A DNA stretch of 64,000 bases from a virus. A program made the position numbers and the translations under genes. The notes beneath the pieces are model-generated. The model ran no database searches. It was given only the letters and a program-made list of their open reading frames with translations, and was not told the origin of the DNA. Position 1 is the first letter of the stretch. Each line of letters opens with the position of its first letter. This document shows, piece after piece, positions 25,920 through 33,062 of the stretch. The stretch spans positions 1 to 64,000 of the IMG/VR virus record IMGVR_UViG_3300035701_000010. One strand, 5' to 3'.

Positions 25920-26858
25920 TTACATCTCCATAAAAAGTTTAATTCTTTCCATAACTTTCTTAACTTCAAACATCCCAAAACAATTGTCATCTATATTTTC
26001 AAAAGGTTCGCATACTTCGTGTGTCTTAATTGGACATTTTGGATACGTGCAAGCAGACCTCAGTTGAGGGCTTCGTTGGGCCGTAAGCTTAATCAAGTGA
26101 TTAAATGAGCCCATTTCTATTGGATCTGTATTGGCAAAAAGTCCAATCGTTTTAGTTCCTACGGCAACAGATAGGTTAAGTAAAAATCCATCAAAAGAGA
26201 CAAAGACATCACAAAATTCTAAAGCTTGAGCAAGCAATACAGAATCTTCAATGTCCGTAAACAGAACCATTTGATTGCCAAAGGTTCTTTTAAGCATTAA
26301 AACTCTAACGTCATTAGAATTAGATCCAAATAACGCAATTTTTGCATTTGGAAAAGAAGTGTAGATTGCTTTTATAAGATCTTTTAGAAAAGAAAAAGGA
26401 GGTTTAACATAGGGGTTCGGACCTTCTCCAATGCAAATCCCAAAAAGCGGGTTAGGTCCTTTTTTTATTCTAGAATGAATAATGTCTATAGGATGAGCAG
26501 ATTTTTTGAAATAATAAAATTCTCCAAATGGTGGAGGAATAATGGTGGGTGGGGGAAAAGCGTATGGATATGAATGCCATTTTTCATAATTCTGAATAAA
26601 AGCTTGCCCCAATTCGGTATTGGCTCTACTTATGATTGATTCAAAGTGTTTGGCTAGAAGAATAAATATGTTTTCCATCGTAATTGGATAGATCTTTATA
26701 CTATCAGATTCTATCGTAGAAAAGAAGTCAAAACAATTTTCTTCTGTAAGAACACTAACCATCACGTCATCTGTTACACCAGTTCTTTTAAGAATATAGG
26801 TTGATTTAAATACCTCTTTCTTTTCACCAGTAGTCACAAACAAAACATCAGTTCGCAT
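25920..26858 (-). CDS. GT9 (heptosyltransferase-like) glycosyltransferase
   Basis: 312 residues. The C-terminal half matches the GT-B/GT9 nucleotide-sugar site: FGICIGEGPNP near 138, FPNAKIALFGSNSND near 170, LLAQALEFCDVFVSFDGF near 208 and AVGTKTIGLFANTDP near 233. The N-terminal half is divergent. Cellular relatives add heptose to lipopolysaccharide, so this could alter the host envelope, or modify phage DNA. It lies between primase and helicase and overlaps the helicase end by 11 bases, an odd place for an envelope gene. Confidence 0.75.
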   Translation of the reverse strand: MRTDVLFVTTGEKKEVFKSTYILKRTGVTDDVMVSVLTEENCFDFFSTIESDSIKIYPITMENIFILLAKHFESIISRANTELGQAFIQNYEKWHSYPYAFPPPTIIPPPFGEFYYFKKSAHPIDIIHSRIKKGPNPLFGICIGEGPNPYVKPPFSFLKDLIKAIYTSFPNAKIALFGSNSNDVRVLMLKRTFGNQMVLFTDIEDSVLLAQALEFCDVFVSFDGFLLNLSVAVGTKTIGLFANTDPIEMGSFNHLIKLTAQRSPQLRSACTYPKCPIKTHEVCEPFENIDDNCFGMFEVKKVMERIKLFMEM

Positions 26859-28185
26859 TTGTTCCCTCCCTTCTGGTTTCTACAACTTCTATAAATTTTA
26901 TGGTCATTATCCTAAAGAGTAAGTCTACGAGAATACCAATTTTACCTTCTTCATCTCTATTTTTATCAAGCCATAATTCTGCCTGCCTGTCATCTTCTTG
27001 TTCTTGGGTTTGACTGATAGTAATAACAATGTCAGAAAGTCTTGCCTTGTCATAGCTTTCACTGAAAGACTCTTGTCTTAGTCGAGTGCCCCTAGCAGAA
27101 GCTTTGGCATGGGTTGTGCAAAGGATTGGAATATCTCTTATTTCTGTCTGTCTTTTAATGTCGGTATAAACTCGCTTTACTCCTAATCTAAAGGATTCTT
27201 GATGTTTACTCGGAAGAAGATGGTCACCAGAATCGTAAATGATCATGTCTGGAATCCACCCTTCTCTTATTTGTATTGTTTTCAATAGCCCTTCAATATC
27301 TGCAACAGTAACGGTTTCTATAGGTGCGTGAATTACCTTCAAGTAGCCTTGCCTTAGTCGTCTTAGATTTCTCATAAGGTGGTTGGCTACAGCAAGGTCT
27401 GTCTTATTCCAGGAATAGTTTTTAAGAAGATGATACGGGTATCGAACAAACCGGCTATCATATCTAGCCAACGTTTGTTTCTCTGTATTTTCAAAAACAA
27501 AATGAGCTACTTTAAACCAAGAATTAACCGCAAAATACCCAAAGTTGACTGAAACGATAGATTTTCCAACCCCAGAAGTTCCCATAATGAGCACAAGGGT
27601 AGGAGTCTTGGCGGCAATGATTGCTCTTTCATCAAAAGGCCCAAATCCCATTTTAAGAAGCTTAGGTTTGGTGTCCAAAAAGGTATCTTTACGGGCACGT
27701 TGTCTTGTTTTCCACTCCTCGAATACAGAATGAACATTAAAATCGAGTCTAGAAATATCAAATAAGAATGAAGATTTAATCAAATTTTTGGCTTTGTCTA
27801 CTTCACCTTCAAACCCTAGGCTCGCGGCTTCCTCCAGCAATTTGCCGAATTGTTGTTTTTCGGCCCACTCGCCAACTTCTTTAATTAAATGTTTTGGCGA
27901 TTCAACTTCGCGTTCGAATAGTGGAATGATTTGATTGCGGTAGGCCGATTGAGTTTCTTCATCCTTGATATGCTTTTTGATGTCTATTAGAATAGATTTC
28001 TTTGAAGGTAATTCACCTTCAAATTCTTGGATATGCTCAAAGATTCTTTTGCATAAGAACCTATAAGCGGCAGTAGAAAATAGTGATGAGTCTATGACGG
28101 GCTGAAGAGTGTAAATGGATTGTTGATCTTTCAACATTAGTGAAAGAATATCTTTCTGTAAAATTTTCTCTAATTTTCCACTCAT
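26848..28185 (-). CDS. dnaB: DnaB-type replicative helicase
   Basis: 445 residues. An N-terminal helical domain (about 1-130) precedes the RecA-like core with Walker A GTSGVGKS at 202-209, Walker B MIIYDSGD near 300 and a THAKASARGTRL segment near 340 as in motif H3. It should unwind DNA at the fork with the DnaC-like loader encoded about 1.5 kb upstream. The start overlaps the uracil-DNA glycosylase stop. Confidence 0.9.
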   Translation of the reverse strand: MSGKLEKILQKDILSLMLKDQQSIYTLQPVIDSSLFSTAAYRFLCKRIFEHIQEFEGELPSKKSILIDIKKHIKDEETQSAYRNQIIPLFEREVESPKHLIKEVGEWAEKQQFGKLLEEAASLGFEGEVDKAKNLIKSSFLFDISRLDFNVHSVFEEWKTRQRARKDTFLDTKPKLLKMGFGPFDERAIIAAKTPTLVLIMGTSGVGKSIVSVNFGYFAVNSWFKVAHFVFENTEKQTLARYDSRFVRYPYHLLKNYSWNKTDLAVANHLMRNLRRLRQGYLKVIHAPIETVTVADIEGLLKTIQIREGWIPDMIIYDSGDHLLPSKHQESFRLGVKRVYTDIKRQTEIRDIPILCTTHAKASARGTRLRQESFSESYDKARLSDIVITISQTQEQEDDRQAELWLDKNRDEEGKIGILVDLLFRIMTIKFIEVVETRREGTNAN

Positions 28186-28736
28186 TTCCTTATCCCAGCT
28201 ATCGCTTTAGCTTTTTTAAGATCCTTAATAAATTCTTTCAAACGGTCTTTGTCATGTGATCTGGCCAAAAAAGAAGGATGGTAGGTATAAAGCAAGAGTT
28301 GGTTATGCCATTTCTCTGTCTTGCCTCTGTTTTGAATAACAGGTTCCTCTTTTCCAGTTAAGAATTTCCAAGGCACACGCCCCAATACTACTATCACCCG
28401 TAGGTTAGGAAGCGCATCGATTTGGCGATAGAGGTACTTGCTACAAGCTTCGAATTCAGATGGTAACGGAGGTCTATTTTGTGGCGGTCTGCATTTCACC
28501 AAATTGAGAATAATTACCTTTCTTTTAAGACGCAGAAGCCCTAAAATTTTTCTTAGCAGTCGGCCAGCTTTTCCAACGAAGGCAATGCCTGTTTCATCTT
28601 CTTCTCTTCCTGGGCCTTCACCTATGAACCCAAGTTGAGCGGTTGGAAATCCGTCACCCCATACGACTTGCGTTCTTGTTTTCCAAAGAATACAGTCCCT
28701 ACACTGATAATTGACAACGTCTTTAGGATATTTCAT
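28182..28736 (-). CDS. Family 4-type uracil-DNA glycosylase
   Basis: 184 residues. The active-site motif GEGPGREEDETGIAFVGKAG at 39-58 and HPSFLAR near 154 match iron-sulfur UDGs. Cys11 and Cys14 (CRDC) with C81 and C97 (VKCRP, EACSKY) would hold the [4Fe-4S] cluster. It removes uracil from DNA, so the phage genome is presumably not uracil-substituted. It is coupled to helicase and DnaJ-like genes by short overlaps. Confidence 0.9.
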   Translation of the reverse strand: MKYPKDVVNYQCRDCILWKTRTQVVWGDGFPTAQLGFIGEGPGREEDETGIAFVGKAGRLLRKILGLLRLKRKVIILNLVKCRPPQNRPPLPSEFEACSKYLYRQIDALPNLRVIVVLGRVPWKFLTGKEEPVIQNRGKTEKWHNQLLLYTYHPSFLARSHDKDRLKEFIKDLKKAKAIAGIRK

Positions 28737-29392
28737 AGATGTTCTCTGAAAATGATACCCAAATTGTATAATGGTTCATTCATTCTGTCAGATACCATTC
28801 CGCCCGCTTTAAATTCTATTCTTGCAGGAGTTCTAATAATCCCTTGTTCATATTCTTCGAGTAATGTAAGCAGTTTTGTCAACCGACTAAGAGTATGCTT
28901 CTGGGCTTCATTTATATCTAGCACTTCTTTTTTAAGAAGATTATAGCTGGCCTTAAAACAATCTATCTTTGTTTTAGAAGTTTTCTTGCGCCTGATGGCT
29001 TTCATATTATTTTTTAATTCTTCAAGAAGGATCTTATTAGCTTCAATAGTTTCCGACACCTCAAGAATATCCTTCTTTACCTTTTTGTGGATTAGATTAT
29101 AATTGACTGGAAGGTGGCTATTGGTTGATTCAAAAAGAAAGATTCTGAAAAGGGTGATCAGTTCATTAATCGTTTCAGCTTCTTTTGAAGATGGATAGAC
29201 CCCCGTTTCATCATAGTCTTTTCTTTTATTTTGATCTGTTAAGAATGCATAGGCTTCGTTAATCTGTTTAAACTTTTCTTCATTTCCTCCCTCTACGTCC
29301 GGATGGTGTTGTTTGGCTAGTGTTCTGTACGCCTCCTTAATTTCTTCTTCGGTGGCATTTTTCTTAACGCCCAATGTTTTGTACGGATTCAC
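28733..29392 (-). CDS. DnaJ-domain protein
   Basis: 219 residues from a GTG at 29392, chosen because AAAGGAG precedes it and its first bases overlap the stop of a small upstream gene (GTGA). The J domain fills residues 1-65 (NPYKTLGVKKNATEEEIKEAY, HPD near 30, then FKQINEAYAFL). The remainder is a helical, charged region without Gly/Phe or zinc-finger parts. It may recruit host DnaK to disassemble or activate replication complexes, as lambda recruits host DnaJ/DnaK; this is inference. Confidence 0.85.
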   Translation of the reverse strand: MNPYKTLGVKKNATEEEIKEAYRTLAKQHHPDVEGGNEEKFKQINEAYAFLTDQNKRKDYDETGVYPSSKEAETINELITLFRIFLFESTNSHLPVNYNLIHKKVKKDILEVSETIEANKILLEELKNNMKAIRRKKTSKTKIDCFKASYNLLKKEVLDINEAQKHTLSRLTKLLTLLEEYEQGIIRTPARIEFKAGGMVSDRMNEPLYNLGIIFREHL

Positions 29393-29562
29393 TGTTTGCT
29401 CCTTTCTCCCATTTTTTCCAATGCTGTGCAAACTCTTCTTTTTCTGAGTTCTAACAGTCGTTCTCTATCTTTCAATGCTGTACGAATTTCGTTTAATGTT
29501 GCTCCGTTATCAAAATCTCTTTTACTTAGCCGGTCAAATTTTTTTACAGTCATTGCTTCCAT
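29389..29562 (-). CDS. Small basic protein, 57 aa
   Basis: ATG at 29562 follows AAGGGGAACTCA. The peptide begins MEAMTVKKFDRLSKRDF, is helical and basic (LELRKRRV), and its TGA overlaps the GTG of the DnaJ-like gene. Its open frame fits exactly between promoter and next gene. Function unknown. Confidence 0.55.
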   Translation of the reverse strand: MEAMTVKKFDRLSKRDFDNGATLNEIRTALKDRERLLELRKRRVCTALEKMGERSKQ

Positions 29563-29592
29563 TGAGTTCCCCTTTTTAGTAAGTTGCTAATG

Positions 29593-29620
29593 GCTATACC
29601 ATACAGGGTTGGAAATTAAA
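29593..29620 (-). promoter_or_regulatory. Possible promoter for dnaJ-UDG-helicase genes
   Basis: TATGGTATAGC resembles the extended -10 of other promoters here, but the -35 (TTTTAA or TTTAAT) is weak. It lies in the gap between stop 29640 and start 29562. Confidence 0.4.
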
Positions 29621-29639
29621 AGTAAAGGGCAAACTATGG

Positions 29640-30428
29640 CTATTCAAAGAATTGCTTCATAAACTCAAACTTGTCAGTCCGTAGATCATGCCCTTTAAAC
29701 TTAAATGAAAGAAAGGCTTCGTTCATTAAGCTTTCCATCGGAGCTCCAAAATTGGTAAAGATTTCATCGGTGGTTTGATAATTAGAGATGAGCAAGGTGG
29801 GCAATCCACTTTCAAAGCGTTGCTTACAGAGGCTAGTAAATTCTGCCACCATATGAGGAGTGACTCTTCCTACTAAAGAAAGTTCATCAATAATCAAGAA
29901 ATCTACTTCAATAATCTCTTCAAAGAGCAATTTTTTTGATTGATCTTCATAAGATTGGATTAAAAGACTGATTAGATCTTTGAAGAAAATATAAAATCCA
30001 TCGACTCGTTGTTTTAGAAGATTAAGAAGGATGTAGATGGCTGCCGTGGTCTTTCCAGTTCCCGCATCGCCAAAAAACATCATGCCTAGCCCTCGTTCTC
30101 TAGCTTCTTGAAACTTGGCAAGGTATCCGGCAACCACTTTTGTATAAAGGGGAACTCTTTTATTAGTAAAGAGATTAATTACGGCTCGCCTTTTGAGTGG
30201 AGTGGTAAGAAGATCTTGATGCTTTCTAGGAATGTTGGCAAGGACATAACTCTTTTTCTTCATAAAGAGTTTTTTGCATTTGCAGGTTCTTGTTTCAAAG
30301 GTAAATTTGTCAATCATTTTTCCAGTAGGATAAAACTCATATCCTTTACATATAGAGCACTCTTTGATAATTGGTTTGAGCCGAACAATTCGATGTTGAT
30401 AAGCCAGATATCGCATTTCTCTAGACAT
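29640..30428 (-). CDS. DnaC/IstB-type helicase loader ATPase
   Basis: 262 residues. Cys24, Cys27, Cys49 and Cys51 form a probable N-terminal zinc site. Walker A FGDAGTGKTT is at 119-128 and Walker B FLIIDELS near 176, with LISNYQTTDEI as sensor-1 region. This is the layout of DnaC/DnaI-type loaders. It should place the DnaB-like helicase on SSB-coated DNA. An IstB transposition role is unlikely since no transposase is nearby. Confidence 0.88.
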   Translation of the reverse strand: MSREMRYLAYQHRIVRLKPIIKECSICKGYEFYPTGKMIDKFTFETRTCKCKKLFMKKKSYVLANIPRKHQDLLTTPLKRRAVINLFTNKRVPLYTKVVAGYLAKFQEARERGLGMMFFGDAGTGKTTAAIYILLNLLKQRVDGFYIFFKDLISLLIQSYEDQSKKLLFEEIIEVDFLIIDELSLVGRVTPHMVAEFTSLCKQRFESGLPTLLISNYQTTDEIFTNFGAPMESLMNEAFLSFKFKGHDLRTDKFEFMKQFFE

Positions 30429-30682
30429 TATAACTCCCTATCCTTAAATCGTTCATCGATAGCAAGAGAAACTTGTTCTCTAATTAAATTTTTAATGGTT
30501 TTTTCACGAAAACAAATTGACAACTCAATAATTATAATTAATTCTGCAAGCGAAACATCTGTTTCAGACTGAGGATATTCGCCACGCATCCATTTGCTTT
30601 GACATGCTTTTTCTTTGGCAAGTTGAAACCGCAATGATTTTATTTGTTTTCCAATATTTTTCCAGGAGGTTACCTCATTCAT
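30428..30682 (-). CDS. Hypothetical protein, 84 aa
   Basis: Starts MNEVTSWKNIGKQIKSLRFQ; helical with a hydrophobic centre (ELIIIIELSI). Both ends overlap neighbouring genes by a few bases, including one shared base with the helicase-loader start, so it may be a loader partner. No family recognised. Confidence 0.55.
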   Translation of the reverse strand: MNEVTSWKNIGKQIKSLRFQLAKEKACQSKWMRGEYPQSETDVSLAELIIIIELSICFREKTIKNLIREQVSLAIDERFKDREL

Positions 30683-31365
30683 TTCTTAGGCACTCCCGGC
30701 ATGGTGAGGAACCATTTTCGTACTTCTTTTGTCCAATGATTAGCACATCCTTCTGCTTCATCGTCCTCATAGAACCAAGGAAACTTGTCAACCCACTCCT
30801 CCCACTCCTTGCGTGTGGGCTTCGGTGGCTCCTGTTTGATGGTTCTTGTAGCCTTGTCATAAACCAATCGGCTGTTACCAGACTTTCGTTCAGGCTGCGG
30901 TGGCGGAAGATGAGAATCAATCATCGTTCCAAATTCATCTGACTCCTTCCCATGCATCTTGAGCCAGAGGACGGGGTCCATTGGAAAAGGCTGCTCATTC
31001 TCCGTGCCATCAGGGACAATGGTTCCACGTGTTCGCCTAATATCCTCTGGACTTGGCTGCTCCTTCTCCGTGCCTTTCTTGTCATAATTATCCTTGCAGA
31101 TTTTGCACGAAGGATCACTGTTTCCAGCAAAACATACACCTTGTTCTAAAACAGCAGGGCATGGCCTATTTTCTAGTGTCTTAGGTTGCTCCTTCTCCGT
31201 ACCGTGGAGTAGAATGTCAATGGCTCTGTCCAGCCTGTCAGGATAATCCCTAGAAAGGATATCCCAAATAGCCGGAAGTCGCTTCTTCAACTCGGACTCG
31301 GTGAATTCAATTACTTCAAACACTGAGTTTTGAGTTATTTCCAACCTAAACATTCTATCTCCCAT
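30679..31365 (-). CDS. Hypothetical protein with GTEKEQP repeats
   Basis: 228 residues. Three spaced copies of GTE(K/N)EQP separate short segments, one of which carries a Cys cluster (ENRPCPAVLEQGVCFAG, CKICKDN) typical of small metal sites. The C-terminal part is Trp-rich (EWVDKFPWFYEDD). It looks like a modular linker-rich protein. No function assigned. Confidence 0.55.
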   Translation of the reverse strand: MGDRMFRLEITQNSVFEVIEFTESELKKRLPAIWDILSRDYPDRLDRAIDILLHGTEKEQPKTLENRPCPAVLEQGVCFAGNSDPSCKICKDNYDKKGTEKEQPSPEDIRRTRGTIVPDGTENEQPFPMDPVLWLKMHGKESDEFGTMIDSHLPPPQPERKSGNSRLVYDKATRTIKQEPPKPTRKEWEEWVDKFPWFYEDDEAEGCANHWTKEVRKWFLTMPGVPKK

Positions 31366-31366
31366 G

Positions 31367-31516
31367 TCACTCCTCCTCTGCTACCTCATAAGCCGCATCA
31401 CGTTCTTCTGGAGACAAATCATAAAAATTATCTACTCCGGCTCGCTCACAGGCTGTCTCCGTTATGACTGCTCTCTCATCTGGATGTAAGTCCCAAAAAC
31501 CGTGATTGACTTTCAT
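31367..31516 (-). CDS. Hypothetical protein, 49 aa
   Basis: Start at ATG 31516 behind CAAAGGAGGAGTAAA. Begins MKVNHGFWDLHPDERAVITE and contains DLSPEERDAAYEVAEEE, an acidic helical tail. The preceding gene ends one base before its start. Unknown function. Confidence 0.55.
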   Translation of the reverse strand: MKVNHGFWDLHPDERAVITETACERAGVDNFYDLSPEERDAAYEVAEEE

Positions 31517-31517
31517 T

Positions 31518-31691
31518 TTACTCCTCCTTTGAGTTATCTTTGATAACTGAGTTATCTTTGATAACCTTTGTGGCAAGTTTCACTAAACCCATCTGCTCCT
31601 TTATTTGTTTTCGTAGGCGTTTTATTTCTGAAGCTGGAACGTAGCCCAATCTTGGATGGTAGTCATTGATTCCGAGTTTCTTTAACTTCAT
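31518..31691 (-). CDS. Small protein, 57 aa, with VIKDNS tandem repeat
   Basis: ATG at 31691 behind GAGGAGTGACA. A basic protein starting MKLKKLGINDYHPRLGYVP. Its C-terminus holds two copies of VIKDNS, encoded by two tandem GTTATCAAAGATAAC palindromes. Function unknown. Confidence 0.5.
   Translation of the reverse strand: MKLKKLGINDYHPRLGYVPASEIKRLRKQIKEQMGLVKLATKVIKDNSVIKDNSKEE
31535..31570 (-). repeat. Tandem palindromes
   Basis: Two copies of the 15-bp palindrome GTTATC-NNN-GATAAC in direct tandem. They are translated as VIKDNSVIKDNS, but their symmetry would also suit a dimeric repressor site just upstream of the next ribosome binding site. Confidence 0.55.
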
Positions 31692-31812
31692 TGTCACTCC
31701 TCATACGTATTTGTGCAGCAGCTTGTATAGCCGCCACAACTGCTTCCATCAACGCTTCTATGATACGCTGTTCAGCTTTCCACTGCTGTTCTCTCTTTGT
31801 TAGTCCAAACAT
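31663..31812 (-). CDS. Small helical protein, 49 aa
   Basis: ATG at 31812 behind GGAGGAGTAACA. Starts MFGLTKREQQWKAEQRIIEA with an Ala-rich amphipathic helix. It overlaps both neighbouring genes, by 41 and 29 bases. Unknown function. Confidence 0.45.
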   Translation of the reverse strand: MFGLTKREQQWKAEQRIIEALMEAVVAAIQAAAQIRMRSDNEVKETRNQ

Positions 31813-32002
31813 TGTTACTCCTCCTTATCTTGTCATATTCTTCCCGCCTATTTGGTCCTATAGAAAACGCATACTTATGCTGTATCCTATGGATTACTGA
31901 TCCGCTTGCACCTGTCCTTTCCTCTATATGGTATGGGTTTACGCCTTGCTCAAGGAGTTGCTTGATCCTGAGTTCCCTGGCTTCTATCTCTTTTTTTCGC
32001 AT
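31772..32002 (-). CDS. Small helix-turn-helix protein
   Basis: 76 residues. RIKQLLEQGVNPYHIEERTGASGSVIHRIQHKY is a plausible helix-turn-helix of the homeodomain-like kind. AAGGGAAGAGT precedes the ATG. It could be a regulator; the 3' end overlaps the next small gene by 41 bases. Confidence 0.5.
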   Translation of the reverse strand: MRKKEIEARELRIKQLLEQGVNPYHIEERTGASGSVIHRIQHKYAFSIGPNRREEYDKIRRSNNVWTNKERTAVES

Positions 32003-32032
32003 ACTCTTCCCTTAGGTTGTGGCGGCTTTCGC

Positions 32033-32251
32033 CTAATTATCCCACGCCCCTAGCTGCTTGAGAAATACCGAATACTTTTCCCCGCAGTCGCCACATAGTT
32101 TTCTTGCGTATCTGTGCCAGAAAGGATAACGGCCAACATAGGTATTTGCCCCACACCCGCAACAGATCGTTCCAGCTCTATTTTTCAAAAAATCTTCATC
32201 TGATTTCAGTATTTGTTCCAGAAAAGAAATAACAACTGGTACTTGCATCAT
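32033..32251 (-). CDS. Zinc-ribbon protein, 72 aa
   Basis: TICCGCGANTYVGRYPF and LCGDCGEKYSV supply two CxxC knuckles about 22 residues apart, a compact zinc ribbon. GGAGGGAC precedes ATG 32251. Its start is just downstream of the structured RNA region, so it is probably the first protein translated after it. Confidence 0.65.
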   Translation of the reverse strand: MMQVPVVISFLEQILKSDEDFLKNRAGTICCGCGANTYVGRYPFWHRYARKLCGDCGEKYSVFLKQLGAWDN

Positions 32252-32281
32252 GTCCCTCCACCGCCACGAATATTGGGGCTT

Positions 32282-32505
32282 GGGGTGGGCCTCTTCCCCG
32301 GATTAAGCAGAATCACCGTCTTTACCGACCTGTCTAGCAGATCGTCCTCTCTGCCCCACCCCTCACCCCGTAAGGCTTGTGGGTTTCACTGCCCTTGCGA
32401 AGCTATTCAGCGTTCGTAGGGTTCTTACGTTAATCCCCACAAGCATCCCGCAGGTCGGTTTGCACGTATTCCGACTTTCGTATGCTCACCCCTTTTCGGG
32501 CTGCG
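32282..32505 (-). ncRNA. Candidate structured noncoding RNA with pseudoknot
   Basis: A GC-rich 220-base gap that stands out from the AT-rich surroundings. Read on the minus strand, ACCGACCTG (32459-32451) can pair with CAGGTCGGT (32332-32324), enclosing GCTTGTGGG with CCCACAAGC (32443-32435 with 32383-32375). GGGGTGGG (near 32361-32354) pairs with CCCACCCC (32289-32282), and GCAGA with TCTGC makes a local hairpin. The first and third long pairings cross, giving a pseudoknot. No open frame fills it. It resembles the ornate RNAs known in phages in style only; no named family is assigned. The 5' boundary is uncertain. Confidence 0.6.
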
Positions 32506-32510
32506 AGAAT

Positions 32511-33062
32511 TTATAAATGCTTATTAATTCGTTGTTTTACTTCCTCTGACATCAATGGATATCTGACAATTTTATCTTTTATTCCCAAGGTCTGGGCCTT
32601 AAGAGAGGTTTTGATTCCCCAAACCTGATGGTAATCATCTGGCCATCTCGAGTTCTTACGTCGCCATAAAAGGGGACGGGTAGCAATAAACCGTGCGAAG
32701 CGTTCGATATTAAAATCGCTGCATAAGAACCCAACAAAATTGCTATAGTCCCTTTGCCGCTTTTGCCAATGTAAATATTGATAGGTAGAAAAGTAGACAA
32801 AAGCACTATAGAAATTGATTGGAATATGATAAACGTTTTCAAGTTCTAATCGAAATTTTTTAAGTCTAATCAAATGCCATTTCGGCCAGAAACGAACCTT
32901 GGTGGCTTCATAGACCAAAGTAAGAAGCCAATTGTTTTTGTAGAGGGTAAACTTTTTCTTTCTGAGAAACTTTTTCTTTTCAGCCTCTCTCATCAATTTC
33001 CAGCGCATCATGGTTTTACGATTGTCATAAATGGTTTCTTTTTTGACTGGTGTTCGCTTCAT
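32511..33062 (-). CDS. Basic hypothetical protein, 183 aa
   Basis: Very basic, with a KKKFLRKKKFTLYK N-terminal segment and several aromatic residues (FYSAFVYFSTYQYLHW). No motif is recognised. It may bind nucleic acid. It overlaps the UvsW-like gene end by four bases. Confidence 0.6.
   Translation of the reverse strand: MKRTPVKKETIYDNRKTMMRWKLMREAEKKKFLRKKKFTLYKNNWLLTLVYEATKVRFWPKWHLIRLKKFRLELENVYHIPINFYSAFVYFSTYQYLHWQKRQRDYSNFVGFLCSDFNIERFARFIATRPLLWRRKNSRWPDDYHQVWGIKTSLKAQTLGIKDKIVRYPLMSEEVKQRINKHL

Noticed and set aside
29640-30428. IstB of an insertion sequence
   Set aside because: No transposase or inverted repeats nearby, and the helicase and primase neighbours favour a DnaC-type loader.
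32282-32505. tmRNA, RNase P RNA or group I intron
   Set aside because: I found no tRNA-like end, no RNase P signature and no intron core or split gene; left as an unclassified RNA.
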